Of a stretch of 64,000 nt of DNA, positions 27,825-37,145 are shown one piece after another. The notes beneath the pieces were generated by a model. The model was not told where the DNA came from and did no database searches. It was given only the letters and a program-made list of their open reading frames with translations. Each line of letters opens with the position of its first letter. Within the stretch, counting starts at the first letter, position 1. This DNA comes from Limosilactobacillus urinaemulieris (GTDB lineage Bacteria > Bacillota > Bacilli > Lactobacillales > Lactobacillaceae): assembly GCF_014838745.1 (NCBI RefSeq), contig NZ_JABUXR010000003.1, positions 113,222 through 177,221 of the forward strand. Direction: 5' to 3'. A program made the translations under genes and the position numbers.

Positions 27825-28260
27825 AACACACCAGTAGAACCGGACAAACCAATTACTCCTGATAAGCCGATGGATCCAGATAAACCGGTTAGTCCTGAGC
27901 AGCCAGGCACTTCAGATGGACCAGTAGACTCAGACAAGCCAGCAGGATCCGACGAGCTAACTGGTCCAGGCAACTCCGGTCAGCAAGGGAACAAAAATTC
28001 AGCTTCTGCAACTACTAATGCGGCAAAAGCAGCAGCGACAGCAACTGTTCAGTTAACTTCCGCAACAATAGTTGAACAAGCTGACGTAAAAGAAGTTGAG
28101 AATAATGCTAAAAAGACAAGTCAGAATAACCAGCAGTTACCACAAACTGGCGAAAAGTAGAGTTCCGGACTAATTACTGGAACAATGCTCGTCTTGGTAA
28201 CCCTCCTTCTCCAATTACTAGCATTTGGCTTAGTGAAAAAGAAGGGAAAGACTGAATAGT

Positions 28261-28303
28261 AAAAGAATAGGGCTAGGAATTAACTTTCTAGCCCCATTCT
28301 TTT
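28261..28303 (+). terminator. Terminator after the adhesin pseudogene
   Basis: AGAATAGGGCTAGGA pairs with TTTCTAGCCCCATTCT and is followed by TTTGTTTT. Confidence 0.7.
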
Positions 28304-28362
28304 GTTTTAAAGGCTAAATATAGTTATGATGAAGGCGAAGACAATTGATGGGAGTGATTTCA

Positions 28363-28911
28363 ATGAAAAAGGTTGGAATAGTTGTTGGTAGTACACGTCC
28401 TGGTCGGCGGAGCAAGCAAGTTGCTGATTGGTTACAGAAACAATTAGCGGTAAGCACAAAGCTGGAATTTAATGAAATTGACTTAAGAGCAATCGACTTA
28501 CCATTTTTAGATGAAAGTAAAATCCCGGCACTTGGTCAGTATGAACATAGCTATACACGTGAATGGAGTAACTTGATATCGAGTTATGATGGCTTGATCT
28601 TTGTCTTTCCGCAATATAATTGGGGCTACCCGGCAGTACTCAAGAATGCACTTGACCACTTGGCAAACGAGTGGAAGAATAAGCCAGTCAGTTTAGTAAC
28701 GTTTGGCGCTCACGGTGGAGCTCAAGCACAGATAGCAATGCGACTAGTGATTACCGGGTTTCACATGAAACAATTGGCAATTAACCCGCAATTAAAGATT
28801 AGCCCATCCGATTCAGTTGCGGAGATTGATCGAATTCTCCATACTTATGATCCGGTTGCTCAATTATTACGGGCAGAATTTGAAAAGGATTTAACAAAAA
28901 AGACGGAATAA
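28363..28911 (+). CDS. NADPH-dependent FMN reductase family protein
   Basis: A 182-residue flavodoxin-like oxidoreductase. It begins MKKVGIVVGSTRPGRRSKQ (phosphate/FMN-binding loop) and has FVFPQYNWGYPAVLKNALDHL, the typical flavin-contacting segment, and TFGAHGGAQAQ. Such enzymes reduce FMN, quinones or azo compounds using NAD(P)H; the exact substrate is unknown. The ATG at 28363 has GGGAGTG seven bases upstream, which favours it over ATG 28348 or TTG 28345. Confidence 0.85.
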   Translation: MKKVGIVVGSTRPGRRSKQVADWLQKQLAVSTKLEFNEIDLRAIDLPFLDESKIPALGQYEHSYTREWSNLISSYDGLIFVFPQYNWGYPAVLKNALDHLANEWKNKPVSLVTFGAHGGAQAQIAMRLVITGFHMKQLAINPQLKISPSDSVAEIDRILHTYDPVAQLLRAEFEKDLTKKTE

Positions 28912-29051
28912 ATAAGCCCAAAATTCTTGTAATAAAACAAATGAGGTGATATGTCTATATTCTCATTGTTATTAGGCAATTCTAATTTGCAATGATCTTC
29001 ACAATGATTCATAATGTAAGTGCATACAAGCAATCTAAGGAGGCTATTGCA

Positions 29052-30224
29052 ATGAATAGACAATTTGACTTTCTGATGCCTAGTGTTAATTTCTTTGGCC
29101 CAGGTGTAATTGAAAAGATTGGTGATCGTGCTAAGATGCTGGGGATGCACAAGGTACTGGTTGTTACCCAAGATAACTTGGCTGCGATCGATAATGGACC
29201 AGTTAAACAAACTCTAGCATCATTAGAAAAAGCTGGTGTTGACTACGCTGTCTTCACTGGTGTAGAACCTAACCCAAAGATTCGGAACATCAAGGCTGGT
29301 AAGAAGATGTACGAAGATGAAGGTTGTGACTCAATCATCACTGTTGGTGGTGGATCAGCTCACGACTGTGGTAAGGGAATCGGAATTATTTTGACTAACG
29401 GTGACGATATCACTAAGCTAGCCGGAATTGAAACCTTAAAGAACCCACTACCACCACTAATGGCTGTTAATACTACTGCCGGAACTGGTTCAGAATTAAC
29501 CCGTCACGCGGTTATTACTAATGAAAAGGATCACTTGAAGTTCGTTGTTGTTTCATGGCGTAACATTCCATTGGTATCATTTAATGATCCAATGCTGATG
29601 CTGGATGTTCCTCAATCAGTTACCGCTGCTACTGGTTGTGATGCCTTTGTCCAAGCAATCGAACCATACGTTTCAGTTGATCACAACCCAATTACTGACA
29701 GTCAATGTAAGGAAGCAATTCAATTAATCCAAACTGCATTGCCTGAAGCAGTTGCTAATGGTCATAACATTGAAGCACGGACAAAGATGGTTGAAGCAGA
29801 AATGCTTGCCGGAATGGCATTTAACAACGCTAACTTAGGTTATGTTCACGCAATGGCTCACCAACTTGGTGGTCAATATGATGCTCCACATGGTGTTTGC
29901 TGTGCATTATTGCTTACTACCGTTGAAGAGTACAACATTATTGCTTGCCCAGAACGGTTTGCAGAATTAGCTGAAATTATGGGTTACGATACAACTGGTT
30001 TAACTACCATGCAAGCTGCTCAAAAGTCAATTGACGGAATGAAAGAAATGTGCAAGGCTGTTGGTATTCCAGCATCAATTAAGGAAATTGGTGCTAAGCC
30101 AGAAGACTTCCCATTGATGGCTGAAAACGCATTGAAGGATGGTAATGCATTCTCCAACCCACGGAAAGGTACTAAGCAAGAAATAATTGACCTTTACCAA
30201 AAGGCTTATGATGGTATCTACTAA
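29052..30224 (+). CDS. Iron-containing alcohol dehydrogenase (1,3-propanediol dehydrogenase-like)
   Basis: A 390-residue group III dehydrogenase that reduces aldehydes using NAD(P)H. The nucleotide site VGGGSAHDCGKGIGI, the segment NTTAGTGSELTRHAVI and the metal-binding C-terminal half (NLGYVHAMAHQLGG, then APHGVCCALLL) are all present. It resembles enzymes converting 3-hydroxypropionaldehyde to 1,3-propanediol in Limosilactobacillus reuteri, where a homologue is also encoded near the origin. The ATG at 29052 has AAGGAGG upstream. Codon use is highly biased to frequent codons, suggesting strong expression. Confidence 0.88.
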   Translation: MNRQFDFLMPSVNFFGPGVIEKIGDRAKMLGMHKVLVVTQDNLAAIDNGPVKQTLASLEKAGVDYAVFTGVEPNPKIRNIKAGKKMYEDEGCDSIITVGGGSAHDCGKGIGIILTNGDDITKLAGIETLKNPLPPLMAVNTTAGTGSELTRHAVITNEKDHLKFVVVSWRNIPLVSFNDPMLMLDVPQSVTAATGCDAFVQAIEPYVSVDHNPITDSQCKEAIQLIQTALPEAVANGHNIEARTKMVEAEMLAGMAFNNANLGYVHAMAHQLGGQYDAPHGVCCALLLTTVEEYNIIACPERFAELAEIMGYDTTGLTTMQAAQKSIDGMKEMCKAVGIPASIKEIGAKPEDFPLMAENALKDGNAFSNPRKGTKQEIIDLYQKAYDGIY

Positions 30225-30266
30225 TAATTAGGTAAGATAACACAACTAAAAACTTAAACAACTCCT

Positions 30267-30312
30267 AAAAATGGCTTCAGAGTTCGGTAAGACCGAATTT
30301 TGAAGCCATTTT
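30267..30312. terminator. Bidirectional terminator
   Basis: AAAATGGCTTC...TTCGG pairs with CCGAA...GAAGCCATTTT, between convergent genes; T runs occur on both strands. Confidence 0.8.
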
Positions 30313-30333
30313 ACTATCTGTTTCATATGGAAG

Positions 30334-31200
30334 TTATTTAATAATGTTATTACCACTGACATTTTTGAGATAAATGACGTTTGGTTCAGTGGTATGTTGT
30401 TCGAGTGAACCACCGCTACGATGTTTCCGCTTTAACTTATTGTTACCACTCTTGGTAGTAAGTTTCGCACCGTCAATGGTCGATTTAGTAATCGAATTAT
30501 CCCCACTTTGGTTAGTAACCGAATAATGACCGATAACAGTTAATCGTCGACCATTAAAGTCACCAGATGTTAGCGAAGAGGTTCCCTTGGTTAATGAAAC
30601 CTTATTTAAGTTAATGTCGCCACTAGTTGAAGCAAGCTTTGTGTTGATAAGTGCCGAGTTCCGAATAGAAATATCCCCGCTGGTAGTGGTAATTTCCCCC
30701 TGATCAAACTCGCAATTAAGAACGTTAATATTGCCACCATTACTCTCTAAATTAATTTTTTTGGCAAGAATTCGATTAAGCAGGAGCTCATTATTGACGT
30801 GCCCCTCTATGTTAGTAAGATCTGCCTTTTGGGGAATAGTAACAATGCAACGGTCTTCATCAGTATTGTTAAGTAACTGAAATTTAGCCAATTTCGAATG
30901 GGTAACTGGTGTCTGGGAGATTTTTAGGACACCATCTTTAACTTGAGCATGAACTGCATGACTTTTATTTCCGTAATAGGAAACGGTAAAGTGGTTTCCC
31001 TGCTTAATAATTACGTCAGCTGAACTAGCAGTAACCTTAATTTTATTAAATGACTTTCGGGTAAGAACATCATGATTAGCTGTTGATTCTTCAATTGGGG
31101 TCATTGGATCGAATGGTTGTTTATGACCTAAATAAGCGATTCCAGAAATGATTAATCCGCAAACAATAATAATGCTTCCCCACTTAAATGCGCGTTTCAT
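30334..31200 (-). CDS. Membrane-anchored DUF4097-like beta-helix protein
   Basis: A 288-residue protein with one N-terminal transmembrane helix (GSIIIVCGLIISGIAYLG), then a repetitive beta-rich domain with short recurring units such as TTSGDISI, STSGDINL and LTSGDFNG. This pattern is typical of DUF4097 (putative adhesin/envelope stress) proteins. Its start overlaps the end of the upstream membrane gene by four bases, so they form an operon. The family often works with PadR/DUF1700 or PspC-type envelope genes; the function is unknown. Confidence 0.75.
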   Translation of the reverse strand: MKRAFKWGSIIIVCGLIISGIAYLGHKQPFDPMTPIEESTANHDVLTRKSFNKIKVTASSADVIIKQGNHFTVSYYGNKSHAVHAQVKDGVLKISQTPVTHSKLAKFQLLNNTDEDRCIVTIPQKADLTNIEGHVNNELLLNRILAKKINLESNGGNINVLNCEFDQGEITTTSGDISIRNSALINTKLASTSGDINLNKVSLTKGTSSLTSGDFNGRRLTVIGHYSVTNQSGDNSITKSTIDGAKLTTKSGNNKLKRKHRSGGSLEQHTTEPNVIYLKNVSGNNIIK

Positions 31201-31541
31201 TGTTTATTACTGCCTCCCAATCGCTTTTTAATAGCACTGATTACCCATTTTATTGCTTTGATTAGCCATTTAATGACCCAGACAAGAATAGGAATAATAA
31301 TAATCAGAAGGCCAAGCTCTATAACTAATAACCCAAAATAGAAGAAACTTGTCCAGATATTGCTTGACCAGTACCCCATCATTTCAACAAGCGCAATGTT
31401 AGCGAACGAAAAGCCGGTAATGAGGAAAGAAAGGATAGTTATGATTGCAATAGAAACTGCTGGAAGAATTGCTAGTACACCAACGATTATTAGAATTGCA
31501 ATCAGAACATCTTTAATGCGCTTGGCATTTTCCGTGTTCAT
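31197..31541 (-). CDS. Small membrane protein next to the DUF4097 gene
   Basis: A 114-residue hydrophobic protein with two long membrane stretches (about residues 11-50 and 64-95) and a basic tail (IKAIKWVISAIKKRLGG). A GGGAGGAATT site precedes the ATG. Translational coupling to the DUF4097 gene (ATGA-type overlap) suggests the two proteins act together in the envelope. No family is recognised with confidence. Confidence 0.65.
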   Translation of the reverse strand: MNTENAKRIKDVLIAILIIVGVLAILPAVSIAIITILSFLITGFSFANIALVEMMGYWSSNIWTSFFYFGLLVIELGLLIIIIPILVWVIKWLIKAIKWVISAIKKRLGGSNKQ

Positions 31542-31559
31542 TTTAATTCCTCCCGTAAA

Positions 31560-33049
31560 TTAGAAAATTGGAGCTAGAAGGTGAGAGAATTGTTGCTTAA
31601 ACTTTAGCCACCGTGATTGTTTTGCAAAGTACTCTTCTGTCATCGGTGTACAGTTAAGCAGGTCATCTTCAAAAATCTTTTTAAGTTCACTGGAGAGCTG
31701 TGAATTATAGGTAAAAGCATTTACTTCAAAATTAAGCTTATAGCTTCGGTAGTCCTGGTTAGCTGAACCGACAGATGCAATGTTGGAACCACTAACCATT
31801 GTCTTAGCGTGGATAAAGCCGTTATCATAGCGGTAAACCTTAACACCGTTTTGAACAAGATACTTAGCATAGTACTCGGTCATTCGGTAGACAAAGGGAT
31901 GGTCAGGCATGCATGGGACCATAATTCGAACATCGACACCACTTTTGGCAGCAATGATTAATGCTTCAAGAATTGAATCTTCTGGGATTAAGTAAGGAGA
32001 TTGGATATAAACATATTTTCGTGCAGTGGCGATAATTCCCTCGTACCCTCGCCGAATTGCGTAATTTTGGTTAACTGGACCAGAGGAGACGATTTGCATC
32101 GGGACTTCATTTGGATCGACTGATTGGGGATGCTTAATAGTAAAGTTCTTGAGTTCATCATCAATAGAAAACTTTGGCTTATGGGTTTTGCGGCAGGTAG
32201 TGTTCCAATCCATTGCAAAACGAATCTCCATCATGACTGAAGCTTGACCAACCACTCTTAGGTGAGTATCACGCCAGTAACCAAATTTAGGACTATCGCC
32301 AAGATACTGATCACCAATATTAAAACCACCAATGTAGCCGATCCTGTGATCAATAATCACTAATTTTCGGTGGAGGTGATAGTTAAGTCGTGGAGAAGTA
32401 TACCACTTAGATGAACTTGAAATAAATGCTTGAGCTTCACCGCCGAGAGCTTCTAGTGGTTCAAAAAACGATGGCTTGGTTCCACGAGAGCCACTAGCAT
32501 CATAGAGGACACGAACCTTGACCCCTCGTTTAGCAGCACGAATTAATGCGTCAAGTATTCGTTTGCCAAGGTGATCAGCATAAAAAGTATAGTACTCAAC
32601 ATCAACTATTTTTTGGCGTGGTTGATATCGTCAATTAGTTGTTCGAACTTAGCATGACCGTCAGTAAAGACTTCAACACGATTATCAAAGGTTAAGAGCG
32701 CCTCGTCATTATTAAGGTTTAAATTGGCAAGCATTCGTGCCCGGGGTTTTTGATTGCTTTGCGGTAATAACTCGTGTTTTTCTAGTAGTTGATGTTGTTT
32801 CTTGAGGAAAGAGTTTTGATATTTAGCTTGTTCTTCTTGAATTGTAAAAATATCATCATGTGATAGTTGACGACCAACGAACATGTAGAGAATAAAGCCA
32901 ACTATGGGAAATACAGATAGGACGAGCAACCATGCCCAAGTAGCAGCAATATCTCGCCTACTCCGAAAAACGGTCCAGATAGCAAATCCAATGTTAATTA
33001 GCCATAGTACTTCAATGATGCGCCGGATAATGTCCCAGGTCCAAATCAT
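31560..33049 (-). pseudogene. Frameshifted cardiolipin synthase
   Basis: The 5' part (33049-32606) encodes two N-terminal helices and the start of the first phospholipase-D domain, and stops at a TAG after HAKK. The stop follows a run of six A residues (T6 at 32609-32614). One extra A, or a -1 slip there, would continue as IVDVEYYTFYAD and run in frame to 31560, through both HKD motifs (HLHRKLVIID and HAKTMVSGSN), giving about 496 residues. The intact paralogue at 38599 has 492. It is probably a one-base deletion, though slippage rescue is possible. The ribosome site (AAGGAGAG) is intact. Confidence 0.85.
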
Positions 33050-33151
33050 AATTTCTCTCCTTATTGCTCTTACTACATAATAAGACTATTCTAGCATAAT
33101 TAACGCTGAGGGTAAGTTAATGGGATGGGGAGCAAAATGAAGAAAAATAAA

Positions 33152-33190
33152 TCATCCTCGCATTCTGGATTAAACAGAGTACGAGGATGA
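33152..33190 (-). terminator. Terminator of the NUDIX/OsmC unit
   Basis: TCATCCTCG pairs with CGAGGATGA; on the minus strand a T-rich run (TTTATTTTT) follows. Confidence 0.7.
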
Positions 33191-33205
33191 CTTATCTAGT
33201 AATTT

Positions 33206-33664
33206 CTATAATTGTTCGACATAATTTTTAATCAGCTGCCACATTTCAGCATGTTGATCATTGAAGAACTTGGGTGGTTCTTTTGTAAGATCAAAATACT
33301 GAACTTTAACAGTTTCGTCGGGCTTAGTATTAAAGTGCTTTTGAGTAGCCAATTTAACGAGGTAGAAGGCATTAACTGGTTGAACTTGATCACCGTTTGG
33401 ATAGGTATAAAAATCTTGATCCTGAAGTTTTAACAACTTCACGGGAGTAATTTCAAAACCAGCATCTTCTTTGAATTCTCGTTTCACAGTGTCACTAAAC
33501 GACTCACCGTATTCCATATAACCACCGGGGAATCCCCAATCGCCAGTATCAGCACGTGCTTGAAGAAGAACTTGCTGATCGTGGTTAAGTAATGCTCCTG
33601 AAGCACTGGTCATGATTAAGGGCTCATGACCAACCATGCTCCGGATCTTTTTAATGTATGGCAT
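33206..33664 (-). CDS. NUDIX hydrolase
   Basis: A 152-residue hydrolase of nucleoside diphosphates linked to other moieties. The NUDIX box is clear: GYMEYGESFSDTVKREFKED followed by AGFE. One position that is usually glutamate in the REUXEEXGU core is aspartate (KED), a conservative change. It lies 12 bases after osmC on the minus strand, so the two may be co-transcribed. The substrate (perhaps oxidised nucleotides or ADP-ribose) cannot be told. Confidence 0.85.
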   Translation of the reverse strand: MPYIKKIRSMVGHEPLIMTSASGALLNHDQQVLLQARADTGDWGFPGGYMEYGESFSDTVKREFKEDAGFEITPVKLLKLQDQDFYTYPNGDQVQPVNAFYLVKLATQKHFNTKPDETVKVQYFDLTKEPPKFFNDQHAEMWQLIKNYVEQL

Positions 33665-33676
33665 TATCCTAGCACC

Positions 33677-34102
33677 TTATTCCCGTACAAAATTATTGGC
33701 AACAAATTTCGTACCAAATTCAAGGGTGTTCCTTACTGGACATTTCTTTTCGACATCGGCAAGAAACTGCTTAATATCTTCGTCAGATTCGTCCGAACGA
33801 AGATGAGGTGTAAAGCGGATTTCAGTAAATTTCCGTCGACTTTCTCCAGGAGCGACATCTTCGCGGTCGAGATCACCGTCAATGTCGATCCAGAAAGCTT
33901 GTAAGTCGAAATTCCGCTTGTCCGCTAAGGCTTGGGCTGTAATTGCAGTACAAGCACCAAAAGAAGTTAAGAGAATTTCTACAGGATTCATTCCTGTATT
34001 AGTACTATTTGGTTCATCAAAGGTAATTTCAAATCCTCGTGTTCCAGCAGATACCTGCATTCCAGTAGTAGTTTTTGTGGCTTTTACTTTAAATGTACTC
34101 AT
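33677..34102 (-). CDS. OsmC family peroxidase-like protein
   Basis: A 141-residue OsmC/Ohr-fold protein. Two conserved cysteines are visible, in TSFGACTAITAQAL and in EKKCPVRNTLEFG, the pair used to reduce organic hydroperoxides. The ATG has a GGGAGGAT site. Neighbouring NUDIX and oxidoreductase genes suggest a role in oxidative stress, by inference. Confidence 0.87.
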   Translation of the reverse strand: MSTFKVKATKTTTGMQVSAGTRGFEITFDEPNSTNTGMNPVEILLTSFGACTAITAQALADKRNFDLQAFWIDIDGDLDREDVAPGESRRKFTEIRFTPHLRSDESDEDIKQFLADVEKKCPVRNTLEFGTKFVANNFVRE

Positions 34103-34237
34103 TTGCTTATCCTCCCTTTATTTGGTAGCAATCTAAACTTTTGTCCAACTGTTTCAAGTATGCCTGAATCGGTGATGGTACGCAATAAAAATGCCTAGCC
34201 AAATTAATGGCTGTTCCTTAGCAAATTCTCATAAAAA

Positions 34238-34402
34238 ATAAAAGGATCATGACAAAGTAGCATGATCCTTTTACTGAATTGGAATGAGTAAAGTAGTAAT
34301 TCCCAGACGCTTGGGGAACATCCGGGAATGGAATGTTAGCACACAAAAGAAAAGGGATTACAAGGATACTAAATTATTCATTCTTCAATTGATTAAGAGA
34401 TT
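34238..34402 (-). ncRNA. Candidate small RNA with a C-rich hairpin loop
   Basis: On the minus strand a TTGACT (34436-34431), a 16-base spacer and TAGAAT (34414-34409) form a good promoter. Downstream is an 11-bp hairpin (34329-34299; ATTCCCGGATG with CGTCTGGGAAT, two wobbles) whose loop reads TTCCCCAAG. It ends in a perfect 12-bp terminator (AAAAGGATCATG/CATGATCCTTTT, 34272-34240) with a T run. No ORF of note lies inside. C-rich loops often pair with ribosome binding sites, so a trans-acting sRNA of about 165 bases is possible. Confidence 0.45.
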
Positions 34403-34472
34403 ACTAATATTCTAATTCATTTTTAATTAAAGTCAATAACTTTTAAATATTTTTTTGAATTTTTTGATACTC

Positions 34473-34505
34473 CACACTTGTGTTATACCACAAATGTGAT
34501 ATAAT
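34473..34505 (+). promoter_or_regulatory. Promoter with overlapping palindromic operator
   Basis: TTGTGT (34478-34483), a 16-base spacer and TATAAT (34500-34505). CACACTTGTG, six bases and CACAAATGTG form an inverted repeat (9 of 10) over the -35 and spacer. This suits repression, possibly by the HTH protein encoded just downstream. Confidence 0.55.
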
Positions 34506-34529
34506 TATTAGTGTAAAGGAAGTGAAGAT

Positions 34530-34751
34530 ATGCGGATTAATATTAAACAGTACTTGGAAGTCCATAACTTAACGATTTATCAGGTATCAAAACGTTCCGG
34601 ATACGGCTACACCACTTTACATAAATCCTTTAATAAGCCACAGTCGAGCGCAACGCCACTGAATTTAAGGGATTTGGATGCTTTAGCTCAGGCACAGCAT
34701 AAACATATGTGGGAGGTCCTGAAAGAATTAGAGGAACACTATTTAACATAG
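34530..34751 (+). CDS. Small helix-turn-helix protein
   Basis: A 73-residue protein with an XRE-like helix-turn-helix (HNLTIYQVSKRSGYGYTTLH, then FNKPQ) over its first 40 residues and a helical, charged C-terminus. It is probably a DNA-binding regulator. A palindrome over its promoter suggests self-control. It is 103 bases upstream of clpL, which has its own TATAAT at 34789-34794; whether it regulates clpL is unknown. A GGAAGTGAAG site precedes the ATG. Confidence 0.65.
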   Translation: MRINIKQYLEVHNLTIYQVSKRSGYGYTTLHKSFNKPQSSATPLNLRDLDALAQAQHKHMWEVLKELEEHYLT

Positions 34752-34854
34752 ATAATGCGTTATATTAGCTTCGAGATATGAAAGCACCTATAATAAACAT
34801 AACAATAAATTTTTTATTAATTTGATTAAAGGAAATTAAGGGAGGAATGTACTT

Positions 34855-37041
34855 ATGGCACAAAATCCAATGAACCCATTTGACGGAGACATGAACGACA
34901 TTTTTAACCAATTAATGGGTGGAATGAATGGTCTTAATTCTGATAACCGCCGCTACCTCATTAATGGTAGAGAAGTTACTCCTGAAGAATTTGCTCAATA
35001 TCGTCAGACTGGAAAGTTACCTGGTGGAGCTGCTCCACAACAACCAGGTCCACAACCTAATGAAGGTAAGGAAAGCATCTTGTATAAGTTAGGACGGAAC
35101 CTAACTGAAGAAGCTCGTCGTCACGAACTTGACCCAGTTATTGGACGGAATAAAGAAATTCAAGAAACTGCTGAAATTTTAAGTCGGCGGACTAAGAATA
35201 ACCCAGTATTAGTTGGTGATGCTGGTGTTGGTAAGACTGCTGTTGTAGAAGGACTTGCTCAAGCAATCGTATCTGGTGATGTTCCAGCAGCCATTAAGGA
35301 CAAGGAAATTATTAGTATTGATGTTTCTAGTCTTGAAGCTGGTACTCAATACCGTGGTAGTTTCGAAGAGAATATGCAAAAGTTGATTGATGAAGTTAAG
35401 AAGGCTGGAAATATTATCCTCTTCTTCGATGAGATTCACCAAATCATTGGCGCTGGTTCTGCTGGTGATGCTGATGGCTCTAAGGGTATGTCTGATATCA
35501 TGAAGCCTGCATTATCACGGGGTGAAATTACCGTAATTGGTGCAACTACTCAGGATGAATACCGAAACACAATCATGAAGGATGCAGCTTTGGCACGGCG
35601 GTTTAACCCAGTAACAGTTAACGCTCCAAGCAAGGCTGATACAATCGCTATTCTAAAGGGAATTCGTGACTTGTACGAACATCACCACAACGTTAAGTTA
35701 CCAGATGATGTACTTCAAGCTGCAGTTGACTACTCAGTTCAATACATGCCACAACGATCATTACCTGACAAGGCAATTGACTTGGTAGATATGACTGCTG
35801 CTCACTTAGCTGCTAAGCACCCAGCACACGATGCAAAGCAAATTGAAAAGGACATCGAAAACGAAAAGAAGAAGCAAAAGGAAGCAGCCAAGAAGGAAGA
35901 TTACAAGACTGCTCAAGCCGCTAAGGAGAAGATTGCTAATCTTGAGAAGCAATTAAAGGAAGGCTCCGAAAACGACAAGGTTACTGCAACCCCTGAAGAT
36001 GTTGCTAACGCGGTAGAACAAATGACTGGTATTCCAGTTTCTAAGATTGGTGCTAGCGATGTTGAACGGTTGAAGGACATGGACAAGCGGCTAGAAGGCA
36101 AAGTCATTGGTCAAGATAAGGCTGTTGAAGCAGTAGCTAGAGCTATTCGTCGTAACCGTGCCGGATTTGATGAAGGCGACTCACCAATTGGTAGTTTCCT
36201 TTTCGTTGGTCCTACTGGTGTTGGTAAGACTGAATTGGCAAAGCAATTAGCTCTCGACATGTTTGGTAGCAAGAATGACATTATTCGTTTGGATATGTCA
36301 GAATACTCAGACCGGACAGCTGTTTCGAAGTTAATCGGTGCAACTGCTGGTTATGTTGGTTATGATGACAATGGCAATACCTTAACTGAAAAAGTTCGTC
36401 GTCACCCTTACTCAATCATCTTGTTGGATGAAATTGAAAAGGCTAACCCGCAAGTTATTACCCTCTTGCTCCAAGTCCTTGATGATGGTCGCTTAACTGA
36501 TGGTCAAGGAAACACAATCGACTTCAAGAACACGGTAATTATCGCAACCTCAAACGCTGGATACTCCAATGATGCTCCAGTTAAGTTAGGTAACGACAAC
36601 GATGAAGAAGACTTGATTAAGAAGTTAACTAATTACTTCCGTCCAGAATTCTTGAACCGGTTCAACGCAATTGTTGAATTCCACAGTTTGACTAAGGAAG
36701 ACTTGAAGAAGATTGTTGACTTGATGTTAGCTGACGTTAATAAGACCTTGGCTAAGAAGGGAATGGACGTTAAGGTTACCCCAACTGCAAAGCAATACCT
36801 TATTGATGAAGGTTATGATGAAGCAATGGGTGCTCGTCCACTTCGTCGGGTTATCGAACGTGAAATTCGTGACAAGGTAACTGATTACTACCTTGACCAC
36901 CTTGATGCAAAGCACTTAGTTGCTGAAATGAAAGATGGTAAGTTAGTAATCGTTGATGCCAAGGATGACAGTGACCAATACAAGTCAGAAAAAGCTGACA
37001 AAGGCGAAGATAACGATAAAAAAGCTGAAGACGACAAATAG
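34855..37041 (+). CDS. clpL: Stress ATPase ClpL
   Basis: A 728-residue Clp/Hsp100 ATPase without the N-terminal repeat domain. The short N-terminus ([20 protein letters not shown]) is typical of ClpL of lactobacilli and streptococci. AAA-1 has Walker A GDAGVGKT near residue 120 and [11 protein letters not shown] Lys/Glu-rich coiled middle region follows (about 320-380). AAA-2 has GPTGVGKT near residue 451 and LLDEIEKA. It disaggregates proteins under heat and acid stress. No CtsR or CIRCE site was seen upstream, which is unusual for this gene. Confidence 0.94.
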   Translation: MAQNPMNPFDGDMNDIFNQLMGGMNGLNSDNRRYLINGREVTPEEFAQYRQTGKLPGGAAPQQPGPQPNEGKESILYKLGRNLTEEARRHELDPVIGRNKEIQETAEILSRRTKNNPVLVGDAGVGKTAVVEGLAQAIVSGDVPAAIKDKEIISIDVSSLEAGTQYRGSFEENMQKLIDEVKKAGNIILFFDEIHQIIGAGSAGDADGSKGMSDIMKPALSRGEITVIGATTQDEYRNTIMKDAALARRFNPVTVNAPSKADTIAILKGIRDLYEHHHNVKLPDDVLQAAVDYSVQYMPQRSLPDKAIDLVDMTAAHLAAKHPAHDAKQIEKDIENEKKKQKEAAKKEDYKTAQAAKEKIANLEKQLKEGSENDKVTATPEDVANAVEQMTGIPVSKIGASDVERLKDMDKRLEGKVIGQDKAVEAVARAIRRNRAGFDEGDSPIGSFLFVGPTGVGKTELAKQLALDMFGSKNDIIRLDMSEYSDRTAVSKLIGATAGYVGYDDNGNTLTEKVRRHPYSIILLDEIEKANPQVITLLLQVLDDGRLTDGQGNTIDFKNTVIIATSNAGYSNDAPVKLGNDNDEEDLIKKLTNYFRPEFLNRFNAIVEFHSLTKEDLKKIVDLMLADVNKTLAKKGMDVKVTPTAKQYLIDEGYDEAMGARPLRRVIEREIRDKVTDYYLDHLDAKHLVAEMKDGKLVIVDAKDDSDQYKSEKADKGEDNDKKAEDDK

Positions 37042-37064
37042 TCATTAGGCTTTGGTGAGGAAAG

Positions 37065-37094
37065 AAGATAGGGAACTTGTTTCCTATCTTTTTT
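37065..37094 (+). terminator. Terminator after clpL
   Basis: AAGATAGGGAA pairs with TTCCTATCTT around a short loop, followed by TTTTTT. Confidence 0.8.
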
Positions 37095-37145
37095 CTTTTT
37101 AAAATAAAACTATAACGATGATAAACCTAAGGAGAAATTTACCGA

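Larger units (their letters stand above)
25729..28259 (+). pseudogene. Disrupted YSIRK/LPXTG mucus-binding-type surface adhesin
   Basis: The 5' part (25729-26811, 360 codons) encodes a YSIRK-type signal peptide (FGLRKLSIGVASVLLGL, then SASADE), a Ser/Thr/Glu-rich segment, a MucBP-like region and the first repeats. It stops at TAG 26809-26811. The protein continues in another frame (from GAG at 26811), consistent with loss of one base. The second part runs to LPQTGEK, where TAG at 28158-28160 interrupts it. In frame after that stop come a membrane helix (TMLVLVTLLLQLLAFGLV) and a KKKGK tail ending at 28259. The original was probably CAG. An intact version would be a wall-anchored protein of about 842 residues binding mucus or host glycans (Muc_B2-like repeats). 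Confidence 0.85.
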
